Positions 1 through 5,352 of a stretch of DNA of 7,147 nucleotides are shown here, one piece after another; the stretch's first letter is position 1; each line of letters starts with the position of its first letter. A program made the translations under genes and the position numbers. The stretch lies in the NCBI GenBank assembly GCA_046724555.1, contig JBKOWU010000255.1, forward strand, positions 1 through 7,147. The letters are read 5' to 3'. A model generated the notes under the pieces. The model saw only the letters and a program-made list of their open reading frames with translations. It searched no databases and was not told the origin of the DNA. The stretch comes from JAFAQB01 sp046724555 (GTDB taxonomy: Archaea; Thermoproteota; Nitrososphaeria; Nitrososphaerales; Nitrososphaeraceae).

Positions 1-1
1 T

Positions 2-247
2 GCATTTCTGCTAGAGCTAGAACAAAAATATGGTGAAGATGCACTAATAGAATATTGGTATGCTAAAATACTGACTTATTCGCCATCAGAAAGAAAAGAA
101 ATAGAATTAGACTGCTTTATAGACCACCTGATTGAGTTTTACCAACAAAATTTAATCAAATTTCCATCAAAGGAGAAATATATTAGGAAAATGCTATACA
201 TGTTACATTCACTTCGAAAACCATTTGATATAGAAACATTAAGATGA
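2..247 (+). CDS. Hypothetical protein, 3' end only
   Basis: This is an uninterrupted reading frame entering from the left edge and ending at TGA 245-247, giving the last 81 residues of a protein whose start lies outside the window. The tail is rich in charged and aromatic residues (it opens AFLLELEQKYGEDALIEYWY) and reads as a series of amphipathic helices with no cysteines clustered for metal binding, no membrane segment and no motif I recognise. It runs convergently toward the damaged HTH gene on the other strand, with only a few bases between the two coding remnants. The lack of any stop across 81 codons at this low GC, and the natural amino acid composition, make it a real gene. The function is unknown, and the missing N-terminus probably holds the recognisable domain. 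Confidence 0.75.
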   Translation, partial: AFLLELEQKYGEDALIEYWYAKILTYSPSERKEIELDCFIDHLIEFYQQNLIKFPSKEKYIRKMLYMLHSLRKPFDIETLR

Positions 248-255
248 AGAAAACA

Positions 256-556
256 CTAAACGCACATATAGTTGATTCGATTGCTGTTATCATCTGAGGT
301 TTTCCAAGATATCAAATGCACGCTTAATTATTTCGTCTAACGCTGCAATACATACTTGATATTGTTCTGACAAGTGTTCTGTGACATATTCCTTAATGGA
401 TTCTTTAGCCTGGCTGCGCAAGTACTGTATATCAGAAGTGATTGAAGTTCTTGATACTTGTAACTTGCTTGCTATTTCTCCGTGGCTTAAACCTCTAGCC
501 CTTAACTCTACTACCTTAGACCTTCTCCATTCCAACTGGTCAGATTTTGTGCTCAA
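256..556 (-). pseudogene. Thaumarchaeal HTH protein, frameshifted in its C-terminal half
   Basis: The main frame (290-556, 88 residues) starts with TTG at 554-556; an in-frame TAA two codons upstream rules out a longer start. Residues 1-10 (MSTKSDQLEW) match the start I remember for an expanded family of Nitrososphaerales helix-turn-helix proteins. Residues about 20-47 form the HTH, with the core pattern GLSHGEIASKLQVSRTSI, so DNA binding and transcription regulation are likely for intact relatives. Family members run to about 130-150 residues. Here the frame ends early in ILENLR; slipping one base in the A run at 301-304 gives ETSDDNSNRI, which aligns without gaps to TSQDTEDKREKI of the sister fragment at 4810-5068. 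The shifted frame then stops at 256-258, so the C-terminal part is lost either way. A functional short HTH protein of 88 residues cannot be excluded, and one indel could be a sequencing error. Confidence 0.65.
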
Positions 557-627
557 AGTTTAATTTTTTGCCTCGTAAATATTGCACAGTTTAAATTTTT
601 AGCTTTATCTCTAAAGTTCCTTTACAC

Positions 628-858
628 TTAATATAAGATAGAAGGCATATAGGAGCCAGCAGGTTCGTTATACATTCCAATTGTCATCAGGATAAGTTGC
701 TGAACTAAGCGAAGTCCGTTGTCAAGACACCAACGAAACAATGCAGTATTTCGTGTAGGAATCAGAATACCAGGCCCTCCATAACTATCATCCTCATCAG
801 TTGCTGAGGAGATTAGACCATGCTCAGTAATCAGTGAAAAAATGATTGTTGATATATT
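628..858 (-). pseudogene. 3' remnant of a GNAT-type N-acetyltransferase
   Basis: Reading the minus strand, 76 codons are open from just after a TAA at 859-861 to TAA 628-630, with no ATG, GTG or TTG able to start the full segment. The C-terminal 50 residues include GPGILIPTRNTALFRWCLDN, then GLRLVQQLILMTIGMYNEP and the end SYMPSILY. From memory this matches the conserved C-terminus of a GNAT acetyltransferase subgroup (PTRN...LFRWCL..GLRVVQPMTLM..G.YNEP.GAYLPSVLY), in which acetyl-CoA is used to modify an unknown substrate. The N-terminal acetyl-CoA binding fold is absent: upstream there are stops and the next candidate peptide at 868-987, so this is a 5'-truncated dead gene. The first 25 residues are only weakly family-like and may already be eroded. 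The assignment rests on remembered motifs; the coding nature of the frame is clear. Confidence 0.6.
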
Positions 859-867
859 TTATTCCAA

Positions 868-987
868 TTATCCGTCAACGTGGCAGTAGCCACAATTGCA
901 CATTTGATGCCCAAAATTCTCACACTTACTGATCTGCGGATTCATTTGAATTGGTGATTCTGTGATTAACTCTTGATTTTGTTTCAT
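868..987 (-). CDS. Possible small Cys/His-rich peptide
   Basis: This is a 39-codon frame from ATG 985-987 to TAA 868-870. The second half carries Cys24, His28, Cys31, Cys33, Cys36 and His37 (CENFGHQMCNCGYCHVDG), a spacing that could bind one zinc ion. The open frame continues upstream to a TTG at 1141-1143 (91 residues), but that extension starts MCCACLLVAARFCRR and looks unnatural, so I prefer the ATG. An AT-rich TATA-like element (AATATATT, around 1005-1012) sits about 22 bases before this ATG, which is the spacing expected for a leaderless archaeal mRNA. No family is recognised. It could equally be noise beside the acetyltransferase remnant. Confidence 0.35.
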   Translation of the reverse strand: MKQNQELITESPIQMNPQISKCENFGHQMCNCGYCHVDG

Positions 988-1272
988 TTCAATCAAATAT
1001 TTGCAATATATTGATTTAATACTTGGGTCCACATTGTATTGCAAAGTAATATGTATTGATGCACTAAACTTGAATTGGTAATACTGGGGTCCTATGTATC
1101 TTCTACAAAACCTTGCTGCTACTAATAAACACGCGCAGCACAAATTATACTATTATGTTCAATTAGAGTAATAGTCATTTATCATGTATTTGTGATAGAA
1201 CAGAAAGATACAGCATGAGGACGTACTGTTATATTATTACATCCAATTATTCAGGGCTTTTCTCGATTGAAG

Positions 1273-1428
1273 ATGTTTGAAAGAATATCAAAGCTCTCAG
1301 AAGAAAAGTTAAGAGAAATACTTGAGGAAGTAAGGAAATTACGTAATAGAAGAAGAAAAAGAATAGATGACAAAGCAGAAGAAGATGATGAAGATAATAC
1401 TAAGAAAGAAGTGCTATATGTTAGCTAA
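1273..1428 (+). CDS. Small highly charged hypothetical protein, 51 aa
   Basis: The frame runs from ATG 1273-1275 to TAA 1426-1428. The product begins MFERISKLSEEKLREILEEV and continues with an arginine/lysine cluster (RKLRNRRRKR, residues 21-30), then an acidic stretch (DDKAEEDDEDN, 32-42), and ends KKEVLYVS. Residues 6-30 would form one strongly amphipathic helix or short coiled coil, and the basic patch could touch nucleic acid; there are no cysteines and no membrane segment. A TATA-like TTATATTA at 1229-1236 lies about 40 bases before the ATG, giving a short leader. Tiny charged proteins of this kind are common in thaumarchaeal genomes, but I know no function. The strong helix pattern and absence of stops support a real gene; the basic/acidic composition alone could also arise from purine-rich DNA. 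Confidence 0.5.
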   Translation: MFERISKLSEEKLREILEEVRKLRNRRRKRIDDKAEEDDEDNTKKEVLYVS

Positions 1429-1730
1429 TCCGTTTGTTTAAAATACTGTAAAAAAACACAGGATATCACTCTAGACCCTAAAGCATAGAGGGCCAAATGC
1501 TTTTTTACAGTATTGCGTTCTTCATTAGTCGAAGATCGCTGTACAATGATAGGGTAACCTTCCTAATACAGTTTTTTGTGGTTAATGACTCCTAAGCTAA
1601 AGGAAATAGCATCTATAAGTGAGCCAAGGGTTTATCCCACGCTTAAACGAGCATCGAGAAACTCGGGGGAGCATCCAAAGTTATCAATTATATTCTTTAC
1701 CTTTACCTTTCGATTCACGAAGCTTTGTTT
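1425..1730 (-). pseudogene. Possible decayed gene with in-frame stops, family unknown
   Basis: One minus-strand frame reads as protein-like sequence for about 100 codons but is interrupted by TAA at 1632-1634 and TAG at 1563-1565, bounded upstream by TAG 1731-1733 and ending at TAG 1425-1427. The three segments have 32, 22 and 45 codons, for example NFGCSPEFLDARLSVG, TLGSLIDAISFSLGVIN and NEERNTVKKHLALYALGSRV. They look like consecutive helices of a single protein hit by nonsense mutations. I do not recognise a family. At this base composition a 45-codon run is not rare enough to be proof, and the inverted repeat at 1442-1514 lies inside the last segment, so this is a tentative call. Confidence 0.25.
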
Positions 1731-1953
1731 CTAATCCAAGTATATTCTCGTTTTAATGGCTGTGAGAGACCTATGAAATAAACCAATTTGTAATTAATGT
1801 ACATATTCAATATCCATAAAACAATAATACAAAAGGTGCTAACTCTAACCATAACCTGAGAAATCTATCCTTTCTTTGCACAAACTTTACGGCCCATGAG
1901 TGGTCACACGTATCATATCTTTAAATTCTTCAACTTATTGGGTGCTAGGATTA
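1429..1953. other. 525-bp stretch without a confident gene
   Basis: This is the longest gap between supported genes. It contains the 14-bp inverted repeat (1442-1514), the stop-interrupted minus-strand frame (1425-1730), and a 45-codon minus-strand frame (1715-1852) starting with MVRVSTFCIIVLWILNMYIN, which would make one hydrophobic helix but has no visible promoter. A 32-codon plus-strand frame around 1897-1995 overlaps the 3' end of the next gene and looks accidental. No tRNA cloverleaf, transposase motif or tandem repeat was seen. I read the stretch as decayed coding DNA plus intergenic sequence. Confidence 0.5.
1442..1514. repeat. 14-bp perfect inverted repeat with structured loop
   Basis: The left arm AATACTGTAAAAAA (1442-1455) is the exact reverse complement of the right arm (1501-1514). 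The 45-base interior contains further pairing, CTCTA near 1470 with TAGAG near 1486 and CCCT with AGGG, so the transcript could fold into a long interrupted hairpin. It begins 14 bases after the stop of the charged 51-residue gene. It could serve as a 3'-end structure for that gene, be a small structured RNA, or be the terminal repeats of a very small non-autonomous element; no flanking target duplication is evident. Confidence 0.5.
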
Positions 1954-2544
1954 TTATAACCTTGAAATTCTATGTCTTATTGCAAGAGTAATTACTCTGA
2001 CCGCATTACTTCCTTTCTTTGCCTTTATATACAATGAGTTTGCCGGTAATTTTCCATGTAGACCCTTGTCTGTGGTGATGACAAGAGCAGGAATATTTAC
2101 ATAGGAATTAAATACTTTGATTACTTCGTTATCAGAAGTCCCTGTCGGAATTATATCAACATAACAATTCATTTCTGGACTTGTCAGGTTTTGGATTAGC
2201 TCTAACATAGGCAATTTTCCTAATTTGCGTCTTAGTGATTCGTCTATTACGATTACTGCAGTACTATTCTCAGGATCAGGAGCTGTTGTTAGCATGGTGG
2301 AAGAAACAAGATCAGCATATGAATCCCAATTCTGAATATCATTCCTCTTTTTATTCTTCCATGGGGATTCTGGGAGCTGTGGCTGTTGTTCTTGATACTT
2401 CTGTTTTTTGTTTTGGTCTTTATTATCTTGATCATAGTGAACACAAGAAAGGAAATTTCTGCAATAGTAGCAAAAGCCGCACTGTTGGCATAAGGGGTTT
2501 GATAGTGTAGGTACAAATTCAGAATAGCAGTTAAGACACTTCAA
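1954..2544 (-). CDS. Zinc-ribbon protein with putative PIN-like nuclease domain
   Basis: This is a 196-residue protein with a TTG start at 2542-2544; no ATG or GTG lies upstream in frame, and a TATA box about 23 bases away fits a leaderless transcript beginning at this TTG. Residues 3-36 hold Cys3, 6, 19, 22, 25, 28, 34 and His36, enough for one zinc ribbon and perhaps a second site. Residues 38-75 are a polar Gln/Lys/Asn linker. Residues 95-196 alternate strands and helices with acidic residues where PIN-like (DUF5615/Mut7-C type) nucleases carry theirs: VIVIDESL (Asp101), TSDNEVIKVF (Asp138, Glu140) and ALVITTDKGL (Asp159). I infer a metal-dependent RNase-like fold from that pattern, not from a database match. 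No antitoxin-like partner is adjacent. A catalytically dead nucleic-acid-binding protein is the main alternative. Confidence 0.65.
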   Translation of the reverse strand: MKCLNCYSEFVPTLSNPLCQQCGFCYYCRNFLSCVHYDQDNKDQNKKQKYQEQQPQLPESPWKNKKRNDIQNWDSYADLVSSTMLTTAPDPENSTAVIVIDESLRRKLGKLPMLELIQNLTSPEMNCYVDIIPTGTSDNEVIKVFNSYVNIPALVITTDKGLHGKLPANSLYIKAKKGSNAVRVITLAIRHRISRL

Positions 2545-2561
2545 TGCTCTACGTCTATCTG

Positions 2562-2571
2562 AAATATTATA
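2562..2571 (-). promoter_or_regulatory. TATA box for the zinc-ribbon/PIN-like gene
   Basis: On the minus strand this reads TATAATATTT. Its centre lies about 23 bases before the TTG start at 2544, close to the usual distance between an archaeal TATA box and the transcription start. This predicts an mRNA with almost no leader and supports the TTG as the genuine start. Confidence 0.45.
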
Positions 2572-2740
2572 GCAGCAATTTATTGTTAGTCTGGCACAAG
2601 CATTAGAATGGGTTCAAAGCCAAATACAGGATTTAATTCTTGATAATGGACAACAGATTGGCTATTCTATGATAATGACAAATGACTAACTAAATGGAAT
2701 AAAAATAGAGTTACATCATAAGCATAATGATAATTGTATT

Positions 2741-2947
2741 TCATCCTTTAATTCGTTGTATAGAATCGTGTCCGGCTTTAACTACCTCGGTTCTGGGTGA
2801 AGAGTCTATAATTCTCGTTATTGCATCTATTACTTCACTCTTTGATTCCTTTCCGCAGGCCTCTAGCATCTTGATAGTGCTTATCTTCTTCTCTGTTTCG
2901 ATAGTAGAAATTCCATCCATCTTTAACTTTGAGAGTATGGTCAGCAT
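2741..2947 (-). CDS. Small helical hypothetical protein downstream of the oxidoreductase
   Basis: This is a 68-residue product from ATG 2945-2947 to TGA 2741-2743; a TTG at 2960-2962 in the same frame would add MVNKQ. It starts MLTILSKLKMDGISTIETEK and continues with alternating helices (KISTIKMLEACGKESKSEVI, then DAITRIIDSS). The two helical units resemble a single HEAT-like or other alpha-helical adaptor pair, but no motif is decisive. There is one cysteine and no membrane segment. The gene follows the MDR oxidoreductase on the same strand with 30-46 untranslated bases and no clear promoter of its own, so the two are probably co-transcribed. The open frame extends upstream of the TTG to just inside the end of the oxidoreductase gene. 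Function unknown. Confidence 0.5.
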   Translation of the reverse strand: MLTILSKLKMDGISTIETEKKISTIKMLEACGKESKSEVIDAITRIIDSSPRTEVVKAGHDSIQRIKG

Positions 2948-2993
2948 TTGTTTGTTTACCAATTTTAAGACATCAGCGATTTTTTGTTTCTTT

Positions 2994-3959
2994 TTATGTC
3001 GATTTGTTTTGTATTACCAAGACAATTTTCCCTCTGGGGTGCACATCCTTCTGGTAATCGAGCGCCTTTCTGGCTTCATCTAGTGGGAATGTTCTATCGA
3101 TATGTATTTCTATATTATTATCTTGTTGGTCCACAAATTCTGCTAATTTCCTAAGTCGTTCCTTATTGACTTGTGTAAATTGAAAAATTGCTTTTACACC
3201 AAACTGTTGCATGAGTTCTGTATTTGGCTGTTCTAGCATCGAGACAATTATGCCGCCTTTCTTTAACAGTCTAAATGATTTCGTGTATGTTTCGCCACCC
3301 ACGGCATCATATACTGCGTCATAGTTATGTATCAAATCTTCAAAAGCCTGGGTCTTGTAGTCTATTACTTCATCTGCTCCCAGCTTTTCTACAAACTGTT
3401 TATCGTTTACATTGACCGTAGTTGCTACGTATGCACCTAGTTTCTTAGCAAGCTGAATAGAGATAGATCCAATTCCTCCTGCACCACCATGAATTAGAAT
3501 CTTTTGATCCTTTGATAAACCTATATTTTCAACAAGTGCTTGCCAGGCGCTAACACCAACAAGTGGTAAAGCCGCCGCTTCTAGATAATTTAGACGCTTG
3601 GGCTTGTATGCAATATGCTCCACATTCGCTAAAGCTAACTCTGCAAATGCTCCTGAACCGCCATTTGTTACTCCGGCCTGTCCATATACTTCATCACCTT
3701 GCTTGAAATCTGAAGATGTTACTCCTTCACCTACTTGTTTGATGACACCAGAAAAATCCATTCCCAGGGTTGATGGAAATTGAATTGGCATCATTTGTTG
3801 CATGTATCCTTCGCGTATTTTCCAATCAACCGGGTTTATGCCAGCTGCTTTTATTTCGACGAGAACGTTTCCCGCCGCTAAATTTGGTGTAGATGTCGGT
3901 TGACTGATCTCTATTACGTCGCTGCCTCCATAACTTTTGATTTGAGCAGACTTCATCAT
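2994..3959 (-). CDS. Zinc-independent MDR oxidoreductase (quinone reductase-like)
   Basis: This is a complete 321-residue member of the medium-chain dehydrogenase/reductase superfamily, the usual length for the zinc-free quinone oxidoreductase branch. The N-terminal GroES-like part carries AAGINPVDWKIREG (38-51) and GMDFSGVIKQVGEGV (66-80), then GDEVYGQ (88-94). The NADPH-binding Rossmann part begins at about 153, with the nucleotide loop HGGAGGIG (157-164), LGADEVIDYK and YDAVGGETY. The C-terminus LDEARKALDYQ...GKIVLVI closes the catalytic fold. The catalytic and structural zinc cysteines of alcohol dehydrogenases are absent. Expected chemistry is NAD(P)H-dependent reduction of quinones, enones or similar electrophiles in the cytoplasm; the substrate cannot be read from the sequence. 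Two consecutive ATGs (3957-3959 and 3954-3956) are possible starts. It leads a probable two-gene unit with the small protein ending at 2741. Confidence 0.9.
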   Translation of the reverse strand: MMKSAQIKSYGGSDVIEISQPTSTPNLAAGNVLVEIKAAGINPVDWKIREGYMQQMMPIQFPSTLGMDFSGVIKQVGEGVTSSDFKQGDEVYGQAGVTNGGSGAFAELALANVEHIAYKPKRLNYLEAAALPLVGVSAWQALVENIGLSKDQKILIHGGAGGIGSISIQLAKKLGAYVATTVNVNDKQFVEKLGADEVIDYKTQAFEDLIHNYDAVYDAVGGETYTKSFRLLKKGGIIVSMLEQPNTELMQQFGVKAIFQFTQVNKERLRKLAEFVDQQDNNIEIHIDRTFPLDEARKALDYQKDVHPRGKIVLVIQNKST

Positions 3960-3975
3960 TAATATAATGAAAATA

Positions 3976-3987
3976 AGATATTAAAGA
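3976..3987 (-). promoter_or_regulatory. Likely TATA box for the MDR oxidoreductase
   Basis: The minus strand reads CTTTAATATCTT here, centred about 22 bases before the first ATG of the oxidoreductase. The spacing places the transcription start at or beside the two consecutive ATGs, so the mRNA is probably leaderless. Confidence 0.35.
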
Positions 3988-4015
3988 ATAACACCAATAG
4001 GAAATTGTTGTCTTA

Positions 4016-4031
4016 GGAGGAAATCTCCTCC
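4016..4031. repeat. Short perfect hairpin GGAGGA-AATC-TCCTCC
   Basis: A 6-bp stem (4016-4021 with 4026-4031) encloses a 4-base loop. It sits between the end of the PRC-barrel gene (4080) and the oxidoreductase promoter, about 40 bases upstream of that TATA box. It could be a regulator-binding palindrome or an RNA hairpin at the 3' end of the upstream operon; it is short enough to be chance. Confidence 0.3.
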
Positions 4032-4079
4032 ATTGTTAACTCATGGTCACTCTCTTGCCAACAGTAAAACTTCATCATA

Positions 4080-4499
4080 CTATTGTTTTTCATGGCCAGT
4101 ATGGCCAATATATGATCCCATAGACGTCCAAAAAGGGTCATTTCTTCTGCTTGCAAGGATTTCATTTTCTGTCAATGTTGTATACACGTTTTCATTATCG
4201 ATTTTGTATATAGTTTGTTTTGGAATTTTAAACCTCTGGTGGTCTCCATATTCAATATCAATTAAGTATGAAGTATTGTAGTCTTTATCATGATCTGCGA
4301 TAAGTTTACCCATATCCAAGTTATCTTTACTTATTATTCTCATTCCTATCACCTTTTCCCAGTCCATCTTGTTGAATTGCTTTAGATGTCTTTCTTGGTT
4401 CTCTTTGTCATAAGCGGAATCAGTATCTTTGTAGACCATACGTATTTGTGGCTTGATGACTATATCTTTTTTCCTATTACAGTGGGCAATCTTTTTCAT
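4080..4499 (-). CDS. PRC-barrel-like domain protein
   Basis: This is a 139-residue soluble protein. Residues 46-115 resemble a PRC-barrel/DUF2171-type beta domain: it opens DWEKVIGMRIISKDNLDMGK, where intact relatives have a G..V.S.DG..LGK pattern, goes on to SYLIDIEYGDHQRFKIPKQT, and ends with VYTTLTENEIL. Such domains bind partner proteins or small ligands and are used in RNA processing and membrane-associated complexes; the ligand here is unknown. The N-terminal 45 residues are basic then charged and probably flexible; the C-terminal tail (SMGSYIGHTGHEKQ) carries two His. The ATG at 4497-4499 overlaps the TGA of the upstream zinc-finger gene by ATGA, so the two are translationally coupled and their products probably act together. 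Confidence 0.75.
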   Translation of the reverse strand: MKKIAHCNRKKDIVIKPQIRMVYKDTDSAYDKENQERHLKQFNKMDWEKVIGMRIISKDNLDMGKLIADHDKDYNTSYLIDIEYGDHQRFKIPKQTIYKIDNENVYTTLTENEILASRRNDPFWTSMGSYIGHTGHEKQ

Positions 4500-4735
4500 A
4501 AATGATGATAACGATTCTCATTGAGCTCTTCTTGCTCTTTTGCCATCTTCATCTCATTTTGAGTTGTACCTTCATGAAGCTCGCCATGAGATTCCTTTTC
4601 CAAGTGCTGTTTTCTATCTTCATCGGTAGTAAATATTGCGCCACACACAGAGCATTGAAAATCAGAATCTAAGTTTTCCAAGTCCTTTTTTACAGAGGTA
4701 TGCGCGTTATCTATTTTCTTTTCTTCAGCGGACAT
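4496..4735 (-). CDS. Small C2H2 zinc-finger protein
   Basis: This 79-residue protein starts at ATG 4733-4735. It contains one classical finger, FQCSVCGAIFTTDEDRKQHL followed by EKESHG: Cys28 and Cys31, then His44 and His50, spacing C-x2-C-x12-H-x5-H, with the usual Phe and Leu core positions. The flanks are charged: the N-terminus MSAEEKKIDNAHTSVKKDLE and the C-terminus rich in Glu, Gln and Met are likely helical. Single C2H2 fingers in archaea usually mediate DNA or protein contacts and may act as regulators or adaptors. It is the first gene of a two-gene operon, overlapping the PRC-barrel-like gene by ATGA, with its own TATA box. The target is not predictable from the sequence. Confidence 0.85.
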   Translation of the reverse strand: MSAEEKKIDNAHTSVKKDLENLDSDFQCSVCGAIFTTDEDRKQHLEKESHGELHEGTTQNEMKMAKEQEELNENRYHHL

Positions 4736-4766
4736 ACTAGGTCCTACTGTCTATACCGCGGCATTA

Positions 4767-4774
4767 TTTTTATA
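4767..4774 (-). promoter_or_regulatory. TATA box of the zinc-finger/PRC-barrel operon
   Basis: The minus strand reads TATAAAAA, a near-ideal archaeal TATA element, centred about 36 bases before the zinc-finger ATG. Transcription should start around 4744, giving a leader of roughly ten bases. No Shine-Dalgarno sequence is visible before the ATG. Confidence 0.6.
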
Positions 4775-4809
4775 TGTTGTATGTACAATGGCCAACTGGA
4801 ATTATCGGC

Positions 4810-5068
4810 CTAGGTCTTGCAACAGATTCTTTTGCTATTGTTCCTATGGGGATCTACCACAGTAGCATTAGTTAATAGATCAAGTTTCATAGAATAACAT
4901 TCTTTTGCCAATGATAATGCTTGTATCTTTTCTCTTTTATCTTCAGTATCTTGAGATGTGGTCCATGCTTTTTTTGTAATTGCATTTAACCCTACAAGAC
5001 ATTTCTTGTATTTCTTCTTCTGGCAGCTTTTCATCGCTAGCTAGTTTTATAGCAGATGTAGCTGGAGT
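4810..5068 (-). pseudogene. C-terminal fragment of the same thaumarchaeal HTH family
   Basis: The frame 4810-5034 (74 residues) contains YKKCLVGLNAITKKAW, TSQDTEDKREKIQALSLAK and LDLLTNATVVD, the C-terminal half of the HTH family seen at 256-556. Its nominal start MKSCQKKK is an artefact: the adjacent frame upstream reads IKLASDEKLPEEE, which aligns to IKEYVTEHLSEQ of the other copy, so the frame is broken within the (GAA)n tract at 5011-5020. The frame upstream stops at 5069-5071, so the whole N-terminal HTH is missing. Past NATVVD the sequence turns to HRNNSKRICCKT, unlike what I recall for the family (VVDDA.RFV), so the extreme C-terminus is probably altered too. This is a dead gene lying between the zinc-finger promoter and the divergent small zinc protein. 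Confidence 0.7.
5044..5051 (+). promoter_or_regulatory. Possible TATA box for the small TRASH-like protein
   Basis: TTTTATAG lies about 34 bases before the ATG at 5082 on the plus strand. It is a moderate match, and implies a leader of about nine bases. It lies inside the decayed HTH remnant, so the element may be younger than that gene or coincidental. Confidence 0.3.
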
Positions 5069-5081
5069 TTATTGATATATT

Positions 5082-5267
5082 ATGTACGTACTTTGCAATT
5101 CATGTAATAAAGAGTTCAACAATCTAGTTGAGGGAGTGCGATATTCAAGCTCCATTAAGGGAGTTCTATGGTTTTGTTCAGATAATTGTTGTAAAAACTA
5201 TCTTAATAGACCGGGTAATGCGGCCAGAGTGCATAACGCATTGATATACTTTGGATTTAGATGGTAG
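5082..5267 (+). CDS. Small zinc-binding protein, TRASH/MYM-like
   Basis: This is a 61-residue protein from ATG 5082-5084 to TAG 5265-5267. It has Cys5 and Cys8 near the N-terminus (MYVLCNSCNKEF) and a second cluster WFCSDNCCKNYLNRPG with Cys32, Cys36 and Cys37. The arrangement C-x2-C ... FCS..C...Y/F resembles TRASH or MYM-type treble-clef fingers, which bind zinc or sense metals and often mediate protein contacts. The C-terminus (ARVHNALIYFGFRW) is aromatic and basic. There is no membrane segment. It is transcribed divergently from the HTH remnant and toward the zinc-ribbon protein at 5353, so no operon partner is apparent. The family is inferred from cysteine spacing alone. Confidence 0.6.
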   Translation: MYVLCNSCNKEFNNLVEGVRYSSSIKGVLWFCSDNCCKNYLNRPGNAARVHNALIYFGFRW

Positions 5268-5352
5268 TAGGAATAGTACTTCAAATTATCACTGACTGGC
5301 TACAGCCATTGTAAGTTCTTGATGCATAATGTACAGATCTATGGAATTGATT

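Noticed and set aside
868..1143. Long 91-codon version of the Cys/His peptide
   Set aside because: The extension begins with TTG and reads MCCACLLVAARFCRR, an unlikely protein start; the TATA-like element favours the internal ATG at 987.
1621..1680. GC-richer patch that looked like a structured RNA or tRNA piece
   Set aside because: No acceptor stem, no T-loop consensus and no C/D box pair; it reads better as part of a decayed coding frame.
1715..1852. 45-codon minus-strand frame encoding one hydrophobic helix
   Set aside because: No TATA box at the right distance and no homologue recalled; AT-rich DNA often gives such hydrophobic frames.
2235..2516. Both-strand frames overlapping the zinc-ribbon/PIN-like gene
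   Set aside because: They are out of frame with the cysteine-rich N-terminus and the acidic-motif domain, and their composition looks random.
2573..2689. Plus-strand open frame of 38 codons ending SMIMTND
   Set aside because: It has no ATG, GTG or TTG that fits, no promoter, and no recognisable motif; the length is within chance at this base composition.
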